Shown here piece after piece: positions 1 through 6,221 of a DNA stretch of 10,656 bases; the first letter of the stretch is position 1; each line of letters opens with the position of its first letter. The position numbers and the translations under genes are program-made. The notes under the pieces were generated by a model. The model worked only from the letters and a program-made list of their open reading frames with translations. It ran no database searches and was not told the DNA's origin. Location: contig CANJPN010000176.1 of the NCBI GenBank assembly GCA_947475855.1, forward strand, positions 1 through 10,656, in the 5' to 3' direction. The DNA comes from Bradyrhizobiaceae bacterium. Lineage in GTDB: Bacteria; Pseudomonadota; Alphaproteobacteria; Rhizobiales; Hyphomicrobiaceae.

Positions 1-37
1 CTTGCCCAAAAACAATAGAAGCCGATGGAGGAAACCC

Positions 38-1021
38 ATGTCGAAGAACCGGCTCGCGCCGTGCGCGACGCTTGCCGTACTCGCCTTGTCTGCACTTGCC
101 GCCGCCATGCCCGCGGCAGCTCAGGACACGTGGCCCTCAAATCGAATTACATTCGTGGTCCCGTTCGGCGCCGGCACCATCACAGATGCTGCCACGCGCG
201 TCATCGCCGACTACCTCAAGACCCCAATCGGCCAGCCCATCGTCGTCGAAAACCGCCCTGGAGCCGGAGCGACCTTGGGTTCGCGATCGGTCGCACGCGC
301 AACGCCCGACGGCTACACCTTCCTGATCGGGGGGAACACCACGCATTCGGCGGCGCCATCGCTGTTCAAGACGTTGCCGTATGATCCAATCGCCGACTTC
401 ACCCCCATCGCGCGGATCGGCAAGCTCGGTTCGTTTGTGGCAACCAACCTGCAGCAGCCGTTCAAGACCATTCATGAACTGGTCGCCTATGCCAAAGCGA
501 ATCCCGGCAAGCTGACCTACGGTCATGGCAACGGCGGCGGCCAGATCGTCGGCGAGACGATCAAGAAGCGCGCCGGCATCGAAATTGTGCGACTGCCCTA
601 TTCGAGCAACCCGACCGCAATGACGGATATGTTGAGCAACAACATCCAATTGATGGTGCCCGACGCGCTTACGGGCGTCCCTCTGGTCGAAGCTGGAAAA
701 GTCATCCCCCTGGCCGTCGCCAGCAAGACCCGCAATCCACGCCTGCCCTCGACTCCCACGCTCGACGAATCCGTAGCCCCCGGCTTCGAGATGCTGCCGT
801 GGTTCGGATTGTTCGGACCACCCGGCCTTCCGCAACCGATCGTCACCCGGATGTCCGACGAAGTGGGTAAAATGCTGGCCAACCCCGAGTTCGCCAAGCG
901 CCTCGATTCGATCGGCCCGGAGCCATATTTCATGGCCGCGGAACCTTTTGCGGCCTTCGTCAAAGCGGACATCCCCGTCTGGACAGAACACGCGAAGGTC
1001 GCCGGCATCGAGCCTCAGTAG
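38..1021 (+). CDS. TTT (Bug/TctC-family) periplasmic substrate-binding protein
   Basis: This 327-residue protein is a probable periplasmic solute receptor of the tripartite tricarboxylate transporter type. A Sec signal peptide is visible: a short basic start (MSKNRLAP), a hydrophobic core at residues 9-24 and a likely cleavage after Ala28 (PAAA|QD). Family hallmarks follow: ITFVVPFGAG near residues 36-45, VENRPGAGATLG, ARATPDGYTF, and YDPIADFTPIAR. The last three closely match the usual Bug pattern. In the ligand loop the usual AGGxxD reads AGTITD, so one glycine is replaced. ATG at 38 is chosen because GGAGGA lies at 27-32, five bases upstream, and because the signal peptide begins there; an upstream in-frame TTG at 2 has no such support. 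No membrane components (TctA/TctB) are in the window, so it is an orphan here. The ligand cannot be told from sequence. The family call is secure. Confidence 0.93.
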   Translation: MSKNRLAPCATLAVLALSALAAAMPAAAQDTWPSNRITFVVPFGAGTITDAATRVIADYLKTPIGQPIVVENRPGAGATLGSRSVARATPDGYTFLIGGNTTHSAAPSLFKTLPYDPIADFTPIARIGKLGSFVATNLQQPFKTIHELVAYAKANPGKLTYGHGNGGGQIVGETIKKRAGIEIVRLPYSSNPTAMTDMLSNNIQLMVPDALTGVPLVEAGKVIPLAVASKTRNPRLPSTPTLDESVAPGFEMLPWFGLFGPPGLPQPIVTRMSDEVGKMLANPEFAKRLDSIGPEPYFMAAEPFAAFVKADIPVWTEHAKVAGIEPQ

Positions 1022-1095
1022 AGGCATCGTCCGCGCCGCCATTGCTCCCCGCATTCTCCTGCGATAACCAGAGGCGAAGCCTCCAGGAGAAGATT

Positions 1096-2580
1096 ATGCA
1101 GACCAGCGGTTCTACCAAGGGCAAATCCAAGCCGTCGAACCTCATTCCAGGCGCCACCGGTGACTGGGAGGTCGTGATCGGCATGGAGGTCCACGCCCAG
1201 GTCGCGAGTCACGCCAAGCTGTTTTCCGGCGCTTCGACCGAGTTCGGCGGCTCGCCTAACAGCCACGTCTCGCTGGTCGACGCGGCCATGCCCGGAATGC
1301 TGCCCGTGATCAACGAGGAATGCGTCGCCCAGGCCGTCCGTACCGGCCTCGGCCTGAACGCCGCGATCAACCTGACAAGCGTGTTCGACCGCAAGAACTA
1401 CTTCTATCCGGATCTGCCTCAGGGCTACCAGATCAGCCAGTACAAGCAGCCCATCGTCGGCGAAGGCGTGGTCGAGATCGACGTTGACGGCGAACTCATG
1501 AAGGTTGGTATCGAGCGCCTCCACCTGGAGCAGGACGCTGGAAAGTCTATCCACGATCAGCATCCGGACTACACTTACGTCGATCTGAACCGCTCCGGCG
1601 TAGCGCTGATGGAGATCGTCTCGAAACCCGACCTGCGGTCCTCGAAGCAGGCGCAGGCCTATGTCTCCAAGCTGCGCTCGATCCTCCGCTATCTCGGCAC
1701 GTGCGACGGCGACATGGAGAAGGGCAACCTTCGCGCCGACGTGAACGTCTCCGTGCGCAAGCCCGGCGAGCCGCTCGGCACCCGCTGCGAAATCAAGAAC
1801 GTCAACTCTATCCGCTTCATCGGCCAGGCCGTCGAGGTGGAGGCCCGCCGCCAGATCGACATCATCGAGGAAGGCGGCAAGATCGATCAGGAGACGCGGC
1901 TTTTCGACAGCGCCAAGGGCGAGACCCGCTCGATGCGCTCGAAGGAAGAAGCGCACGACTACCGCTACTTTCCCGACCCCGACCTGCTGCCGCTGGAAAT
2001 GACGCAAGGCTACGTGGACGGCCTGAAAAAGGCGCTTCCCGAACTGCCCGACGAGAAGCGTACCCGCTTCGTGAAGCAGTATGGCCTTTCCGCCTACGAC
2101 GCCGACGTTCTCGTCGCCGAGCGCGAGAACGCGGAATTCTTCGAAACCGTCGCCAAGGGCCGCGACGGCAAGACGGCAGCCAACTGGGTCATCAACGATC
2201 TGTTCGGCCGCCTCAACAAGGAAGGCAAGGAGATCGCTGCTTCGCCGGTCTCAGCAGCCCAGCTCGGCGCGATCCTCGACCTCATCGCCAACAATACGAT
2301 CTCCGGCAAGATCGCCAAGGATCTGTTCGAGATCGTCTGGTCCGAGGGCGGCGACCCAGCCGACATCGTCGATAAGCGGGGCATGAAGCAGGTCACCGAC
2401 ACCGGCGCTATCGAGAAGGTCGTCGACGAGATCATCGCCGCCAATCCCAAACAGGTCGAGCAGATCAAGGCCAACCCCAAGACCATGGGCTGGTTCGTCG
2501 GCCAGGTGATGAAGCTGTCCGGCGGCAAAGCCAACCCGGCCGCGGTGAATGACGTGCTGAGGCGGAAGCTCGGAATTTGA
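1096..2580 (+). CDS. gatB: Aspartyl/glutamyl-tRNA amidotransferase subunit B
   Basis: This is GatB, 494 residues, normal for the family. With GatA and GatC it phosphorylates and amidates Glu-tRNA(Gln) and/or Asp-tRNA(Asn) in the cytoplasm. Visible hallmarks are the opening WEVVIGMEVHAQ (residues 24-35), RKNYFYPDLPQGYQIS (99-114), NRSGVALMEIVSKPDL (165-180), GDMEKGNLRADVNVSVR (205-221), CEIKNVNS (231-238) and the kinase-domain end HDYRYFPDPDLLP (287-299). The helical GatB/YqeY tail, from about residue 350, finishes with GWFVGQVMKLSGGKANP and VLRRKLGI. ATG at 1096 is preceded by AGGAGA at 1085-1090, spacing 5, so the 18-codon upstream extension from a TTG at 1042 is not needed. It starts 74 bases after the binding-protein gene, with no terminator seen between them. 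gatA and gatC are not in the window. Confidence 0.98.
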   Translation: MQTSGSTKGKSKPSNLIPGATGDWEVVIGMEVHAQVASHAKLFSGASTEFGGSPNSHVSLVDAAMPGMLPVINEECVAQAVRTGLGLNAAINLTSVFDRKNYFYPDLPQGYQISQYKQPIVGEGVVEIDVDGELMKVGIERLHLEQDAGKSIHDQHPDYTYVDLNRSGVALMEIVSKPDLRSSKQAQAYVSKLRSILRYLGTCDGDMEKGNLRADVNVSVRKPGEPLGTRCEIKNVNSIRFIGQAVEVEARRQIDIIEEGGKIDQETRLFDSAKGETRSMRSKEEAHDYRYFPDPDLLPLEMTQGYVDGLKKALPELPDEKRTRFVKQYGLSAYDADVLVAERENAEFFETVAKGRDGKTAANWVINDLFGRLNKEGKEIAASPVSAAQLGAILDLIANNTISGKIAKDLFEIVWSEGGDPADIVDKRGMKQVTDTGAIEKVVDEIIAANPKQVEQIKANPKTMGWFVGQVMKLSGGKANPAAVNDVLRRKLGI

Positions 2581-2581
2581 T

Positions 2582-2679
2582 CCGTAGGGTGCGGTAGCAG
2601 AGCGTACCGCACCATTCCGCAGCCAACATCCTCGATGCAAACAGTGCGGTACGGCCAGACGGCCTACCGCACCCTACGG
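2582..2679. repeat. Mirrored REP/BIME-like palindromic repeat
   Basis: The ends are a perfect 16-bp inverted repeat: CCGTAGGGTGCGGTAG at 2582-2597 pairs with its complement at 2664-2679. Each half also folds on itself. GGTGCGGTA (2588-2596) pairs with TACCGCACC (2605-2613). GTGCGGTA (2644-2651) pairs with TACCGCAC (2665-2672), around an inner GGCC/GGCC stem. Two facing hairpins of the same motif are the layout of REP doublets. The GTAGGGTGCG...CGCACCCTAC form resembles dispersed intergenic repeats known in many proteobacteria (from memory). It begins just after the gatB stop and may end that transcript or protect its 3' end. There is no T-tract, so a simple intrinsic terminator is less likely. 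Confidence 0.85.
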
Positions 2680-2793
2680 GCTGCGCGTCTGCCCCCTTGG
2701 CCCTGCCCAAGCCATCTCCCAACGCCCGAATGTCCTTGCGTCCCTGCAGTTCGTAGCCCACCGTGCCGCGATCTTCACGAGGGCCCAGACCGC

Positions 2794-3450
2794 ATGTGCT
2801 TTTCCGCGACGTCGAGCTTCATCGCAGCCGCCGTCACCGGAGCGATCGGCGTCGTCGCAATCAGCAGGGTCGAGAGGCGAGAGGATATCCTGCTCGCGGC
2901 AACTCCTCTGTTCTTTGCCGGCCAGCAGGCGATCGAAGGTCTGCTCTGGCTGAACCTGCCGGACGCCCCGTCGAGCCGGACGACGGCCTCCCTGACCCTC
3001 GCCTTTCTGCTGTTCGCCAAGGTCTTCTGGCCGGCCTTCGCGCCGATCGCGGCATATCTGACCGAGCCCGATCCACGTCGCCGCTCCCTGATCGGATTGT
3101 GCGTCTTCATGGGCCTCGGCGTGGGCGCATACTTCGTGTGGCTGATTTCGAGCTACCCGCAGGTCGCAACCATCACGAACGGCCACATCGCCTACGCCAG
3201 CGGCCCCGAAGTGCCCCTCGTCGTCGGCATCGCCTACTTCATCGCAACCGTGGTCGCACCCGCGCTCTCGACGCATTGGCCGCTGTGGCTGTTCGCAGCG
3301 ATCGTGTTCGCAAGCTCGCTCGTCACTTACGTCGTGTTCTGGGACGCCTTCAGTTCGATCTGGTGCTTCTTCGCAGCCTTCGCGAGCGCCGTGATCGTGT
3401 TCCATTTCGAGCGCCAGCGTCAGCTTCGGCAGGCGGTCGCCGCTCACTGA
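2794..3450 (+). CDS. Seven-helix membrane protein, MCFSAT/DUF6629-like, function unknown
   Basis: The product has 218 residues and is largely hydrophobic. Likely membrane segments lie near residues 8-24, 32-54, 66-90, 98-120, 140-158, 163-183 and 186-204, giving about seven helices and a basic, probably cytoplasmic, C-terminus (FERQRQLRQ). The start MCFSATSSF is the signature of an uncharacterised bacterial family that I recall as DUF6629. Other family-like marks are PLFFAGQQAIEGLLW (39-52, with Glu48 inside the membrane), NGHIAY (129-134) and SSIWCFFAA (187-195). Conserved polar residues within helices would suit a channel, sensor or enzyme, but no function is known to me. ATG at 2794 is chosen because the signature begins there; the preceding 53 in-frame codons run through the repeat and are proline-rich. 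The ribosome site is weak (GAGGG near 2779). It stops 6 bases before the convergent rRNA-modification gene. Confidence 0.85.
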   Translation: MCFSATSSFIAAAVTGAIGVVAISRVERREDILLAATPLFFAGQQAIEGLLWLNLPDAPSSRTTASLTLAFLLFAKVFWPAFAPIAAYLTEPDPRRRSLIGLCVFMGLGVGAYFVWLISSYPQVATITNGHIAYASGPEVPLVVGIAYFIATVVAPALSTHWPLWLFAAIVFASSLVTYVVFWDAFSSIWCFFAAFASAVIVFHFERQRQLRQAVAAH

Positions 3451-3456
3451 AGCGAG

Positions 3457-4449
3457 CTATTTCTCTTCGTACCTTCCCTCGTCGAGACCCAAGAGCTTCC
3501 ACGTCTTGCGCATGTGCTCTGGCAGCTTGGCGGTCACGTCGATCTTACGTGTCGGATCGAATGGGTGCGGCAGCACGAGCCGTCGCGCGTGCAGGTGCAA
3601 CTTCTGTTCGATGCTCTCGCTCAGCGGCTCGAGCCCGTCCTCGTATTTGTTGTCGCCGACGATCGGATGCCCGATCAGCGCCATGTGCGCACGCAGCTGA
3701 TGTTGCCTGCCCGTCACCGGCTTGAGCGACACCCACGACGCCTTGTGCGCCACGCGATCGATCACCGAATAGTGCGTCGTCGCGTGCATCGCACGCTCTT
3801 GCTCGCCCGGCTGCGCCTTGCGCACGCGGTCGCCCTCCGGCCCCGACGCCTTTACCAGAGCCGCCTCGACCTTGCCCTGCGGCGGCTTCGGCACGCCGCG
3901 AATGAGCGCCCAATAAGTCTTAGCCGCCGATCTCGTCTGGAATACCCGGCCGAGCCGCGCTGCCGCCTCGCGCGTCTTGGCGACGAGCAGCACGCCCGTC
4001 GTATCGCGGTCGAGACGATGCACGAGACGCGGCCGGTCGCCGAACCGGTCGGCCATGCCGGCCAGCAATCCGTCGAGATGGCGCGTCGTGCCCGTGCCGC
4101 CCTGCACCGCGATGCCGAACGGCTTGTCCAGCACGACAACGTAGTCGTCCTCGTAGAGGATCATACGCTCGATGAAATCGCGGTCGGCCTTCGACAACCC
4201 CGGCGGCGGCTTCAGCGACGGCTTCGCCTTCGCCGGCTCTCGCACGACAGCAGGCACCCGCACCTGCGACCCCGCCTCGAGCCGCGCATTCGCCGGCACT
4301 TTCTTGGAATCGACCCGCACCTGCCCCGAGCGGAGCAGCTTCTGCAGATAGCTGTTCCCCACCGCTGGAAAATACAGCCGGAACCAGCGGTCGAGCCGCA
4401 TCCCGGCCTCGTCGCGCTTAACTTCGAGTGTTTCTACCGGCGCGCTCAT
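3457..4449 (-). CDS. rluC: RluC-type 23S rRNA pseudouridine synthase
   Basis: This 330-residue enzyme isomerises uridines in 23S rRNA; the E. coli RluC sites are 955, 2504 and 2580, and the exact sites here are inferred. An S4 RNA-binding domain covers about residues 17-66 (MRLDRWFRLYFP, LQKLLRSGQVRVD). A proline-rich linker follows (79-85). The RluA-family catalytic domain starts near residue 98 (ILYEDDYVVVLDKPFGIAVQGG). The catalytic aspartate is Asp147 in RLVHRLDRDTTG. The C-terminal uridine-binding motif reads GRQHQLRAHMALIGHPIVGD (247-266). ATG at 4449 fits the family's N-terminus and shares the ATGA overlap with the crcB stop; longer in-frame extensions (to 4758) are the crcB gene read in another frame. 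Only a weak GGA precedes it, so translation is probably coupled to crcB. The S4 domain and motif style favour RluC over RluD or RluA. Confidence 0.94.
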   Translation of the reverse strand: MSAPVETLEVKRDEAGMRLDRWFRLYFPAVGNSYLQKLLRSGQVRVDSKKVPANARLEAGSQVRVPAVVREPAKAKPSLKPPPGLSKADRDFIERMILYEDDYVVVLDKPFGIAVQGGTGTTRHLDGLLAGMADRFGDRPRLVHRLDRDTTGVLLVAKTREAAARLGRVFQTRSAAKTYWALIRGVPKPPQGKVEAALVKASGPEGDRVRKAQPGEQERAMHATTHYSVIDRVAHKASWVSLKPVTGRQHQLRAHMALIGHPIVGDNKYEDGLEPLSESIEQKLHLHARRLVLPHPFDPTRKIDVTAKLPEHMRKTWKLLGLDEGRYEEK

Positions 4450-4826
4450 GAAACGATCCAACGTCCAACGATAATTCCACCGGCGAGGCCGGCGAGAGAA
4501 AGTGCGATCGACGCCGCCACGTAGGCGACCGCAGCGCCCGCTTCGCCGCGCTCGAATAGCTGCCAGATCTCCAGCGAGAACGCGGAGAACGTCGTGTATC
4601 CGCCGAGGATGCCGGTGGCGAAGAACACCCTCACTTCGACCGGAAGCTCGGCACGCGACATCAATACCCCGACGGTGAGCCCCATCAGCGCCGAACCCGT
4701 CACATTGATGAACAGGGTCGCCCAGGGGAATCCCGTCAGGCCCTTCGCCGCAAACCAATTCGAGATCGCATACCGCGTCCCGGCACCGATCGCCCCACCT
4801 GCCGAGGCCAGGAGCAGCATTCGCAT
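4446..4826 (-). CDS. crcB: Fluoride ion channel Fluc/CrcB
   Basis: This 126-residue inner-membrane protein matches the usual CrcB length and four-helix plan. Fluc proteins form dual-topology dimers that export fluoride. Visible motifs are GGAIGAGTRY (10-19), ATLFINVTGSALMG (36-49, with pore Asn41) and GILGGYTTFSAFS (72-84). The last includes the helix-3 break, the GGxTT sodium-site segment and the two phenylalanines (Phe80, Phe83) that line the fluoride path, followed by Ser84. The final helix is LSLAGLAGGIIVG. The start is ATG at 4826, preceded on the minus strand by AGGAG (4838-4834), spacing 7; a second Met two codons later is less well placed. Its TGA overlaps the start of the pseudouridine synthase gene, so the two form one operon. 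I looked for a fluoride riboswitch upstream and did not see one. Confidence 0.96.
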   Translation of the reverse strand: MRMLLLASAGGAIGAGTRYAISNWFAAKGLTGFPWATLFINVTGSALMGLTVGVLMSRAELPVEVRVFFATGILGGYTTFSAFSLEIWQLFERGEAGAAVAYVAASIALSLAGLAGGIIVGRWIVS

Positions 4827-4880
4827 GGTCGCGCTCCTGTCCGGTGGCCGAGGGATAACGTGGCTGAGATTGCTGCTGGA

Positions 4881-4910
4881 CCTATATCCGAGCCAGCAAA
4901 CCCTTGGAAA
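4881..4910 (-). promoter_or_regulatory. Candidate promoter for crcB-rluC
   Basis: On the minus strand, TTTCCA (4910-4905) and TATAGG (4886-4881) are separated by 18 bases. Each matches 4 of 6 bases of the sigma-70 consensus. The -10 ends about 55 bases upstream of the crcB start. It lies in the 238-base divergent region between crcB and the deacetylase-like gene. This is a weak pattern match only. Confidence 0.25.
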
Positions 4911-5064
4911 GAGCTCAATCATGACAAGGCCTGTTGCCAAAGGCGGACCCCTCGGCGTTCAATGACGCCCTATGCAACCTTGCCTTTTCCTCGAAACCAC
5001 GCACCGGCAGCCTTCCCCCAAGCCTTGCGCGATGAAATCGAACCCAGAGAATTGGAGAACAGTC

Positions 5065-6066
5065 ATGAGCACAGACAACGCCCGCCGCAAATTTCTGCGT
5101 ACCGGCCTCCTGCTCGGCGGCGCCGCCGGGTTGGCCGCCACCGGCCTCGTCACCCCTGCCGCGTTCTCGCAAGGCCTGCAGAAACCGTTCCGCCGCTCCG
5201 GCCGCTATGACGACAGCTTCATCTTCGAGCGCAAACCCTTCTCTTGGCCGGGCGGCAAGCGGTTGGCTGTCTGGATCGCACCTAACGTCGAAGTGTGGAA
5301 CTACGACACAGCCTTCGGCGTCGGCATCTCGCCCAATCCCGGCAACCTCGTCCCCGACGCGATCAACTATGGCTGGCGGGAATACGGCATGCGCGTCGGC
5401 CTCTGGCGGCTCGCCGATGCCCTCGACAAGGCCGGTGTGAAGGCCTCCGTCGCACTCAACGCGAAGGTCTGCGACGAACACCCCAAGGCCGTCGAAGAGA
5501 TGAAGAAGCGCGGTTGGGAGTTCATGGGACACGGCATGACCAACAGCGAATCCCTCGCCAGCCTGCCGCCCGACAAGGAGCGCGAGGTCATCCGCACCGT
5601 CCTCGGCACCATCGAGAAATCGACCGGCAAGAAGCCCCGCGGCTGGCTCGGTGTCGGATTGACCCAGACGCACAACACCCTCGATATCCTCGCCGAGGAG
5701 GGCGTAACCTACTGTGGCGATTGGAACATCGACGACCAGCCCTATCCCATGAAGGTGAAGTCGGGCCGTATGGCTGGCATCCCCTACTGCATGGAAATCA
5801 ACGACATTCCACTCTACATGCGCAAGGGCTACACGGGCGAGATGTACTACCGCTCTGTCATGGACCAGTTCGAGCAGCTTCTGGCCGACAGCCGCAAGCA
5901 CCCGCGCGTTATGGGCATCCCGCTTCACCCGATGATTTCGGGCCAGCCCCTCCGTATCAAGTATCTGCAACGCGCGCTGGCCGACATGGCCAAGCGTAAC
6001 GGCGTCTGGTTCGCCACGGCCGGCGAGATCATGGATGCCTGGCACAAGGCCAACCCGCAGGCCTGA
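5065..6066 (+). CDS. Tat-exported PuuE-like polysaccharide deacetylase superfamily protein
   Basis: This 333-residue protein opens with a twin-arginine signal (ARRKFLRTG at 6-14, hydrophobic to about 29, likely cleavage near residues 33-35), so the folded enzyme is probably exported. The mature part follows the NodB-homology fold, in the branch that includes PuuE allantoinase and peptidoglycan deacetylase-like proteins. Marks are APNVEVWNY (72-80), YGMRVGLWRLADALDKAG, GWEFMGHGMTNSESL (150-164), GWLGVGLTQTHNTLDILAEEG (193-213, broken here as GWLGVGLTQ/THNTLDILAEEG), GDWNIDDQPYPM (218-229) and IPLHPMISGQPLR (285-297). The classical TFDDG metal motif is replaced by NVEVW, and HxxxH by GHGMTN. 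This resembles PuuE more than chitin or peptidoglycan deacetylases. It probably cleaves a C-N amide, but substrate and metal use are unknown. ATG at 5065 is set by GGAGAA at 5054-5059 (spacing 5) and by the Tat motif; an ATG at 5032 lacks a ribosome site. The next gene follows after 152 bases. Confidence 0.85.
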   Translation: MSTDNARRKFLRTGLLLGGAAGLAATGLVTPAAFSQGLQKPFRRSGRYDDSFIFERKPFSWPGGKRLAVWIAPNVEVWNYDTAFGVGISPNPGNLVPDAINYGWREYGMRVGLWRLADALDKAGVKASVALNAKVCDEHPKAVEEMKKRGWEFMGHGMTNSESLASLPPDKEREVIRTVLGTIEKSTGKKPRGWLGVGLTQTHNTLDILAEEGVTYCGDWNIDDQPYPMKVKSGRMAGIPYCMEINDIPLYMRKGYTGEMYYRSVMDQFEQLLADSRKHPRVMGIPLHPMISGQPLRIKYLQRALADMAKRNGVWFATAGEIMDAWHKANPQA

Positions 6067-6129
6067 GCCGGAACGCCCTTCCAGCCTCGCGAGGCCCGCG
6101 GCAGTCCCTCCACCTGCGGACTATCGAGG

Positions 6130-6161
6130 GGCCTTCGCAGGCCGCCGGAGCGGGGCTATAA
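6130..6161 (+). promoter_or_regulatory. Possible small hairpin and -10 element before the propeller gene
   Basis: GGCCT-TCGC-AGGCC (6130-6143) is a perfect 5-bp stem with a 4-base loop, without a T-tract. CTATAA at 6156-6161 could be a -10 box, but the hexamer 17 bases upstream (CTTCGC) is a poor -35. It may mean that the propeller gene has its own promoter. The evidence is weak. Confidence 0.18.
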
Positions 6162-6205
6162 GTCGCCGCCGTATCACCCGACTGTCAGCATCAACATCGA
6201 GCCTC

Positions 6206-6221
6206 AGAGGAAACGAAATTG
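6206..6221 (+). promoter_or_regulatory. Ribosome binding site that fixes a TTG start
   Basis: AGAGGA at 6206-6211 sits seven bases before TTG at 6219. No in-frame ATG lies nearby until codon 26, which is already inside the conserved first blade. The site therefore supports TTG as the true start. Confidence 0.65.

Noticed and set aside
137..1054. Long open frame of 305 codons on the minus strand
   Set aside because: It lies opposite the first binding-protein gene, resembles no known protein, and is explained by GC-rich third positions.
1015..2007. Long open frame of 330 codons on the minus strand opposite gatB
   Set aside because: It is rich in Val, Asp, Leu and Ala without domain motifs; it is the antisense shadow of a well-conserved gene.
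2635..2793. 53-codon N-terminal extension of the membrane protein
   Set aside because: It reads through the palindromic repeat, is rich in Pro, Arg and Cys, and precedes the family's signature start MCFSAT.
4450..4758. N-terminal extension of the pseudouridine synthase to 433 residues
   Set aside because: The extra 103 residues are crcB read in another frame; the S4 domain begins just after the ATG at 4449.
4827..5064. Fluoride riboswitch upstream of crcB
   Set aside because: I looked on the minus strand for the conserved GGCGATGG-like start and downstream pairing elements and found none. A covariance search could still overturn this.
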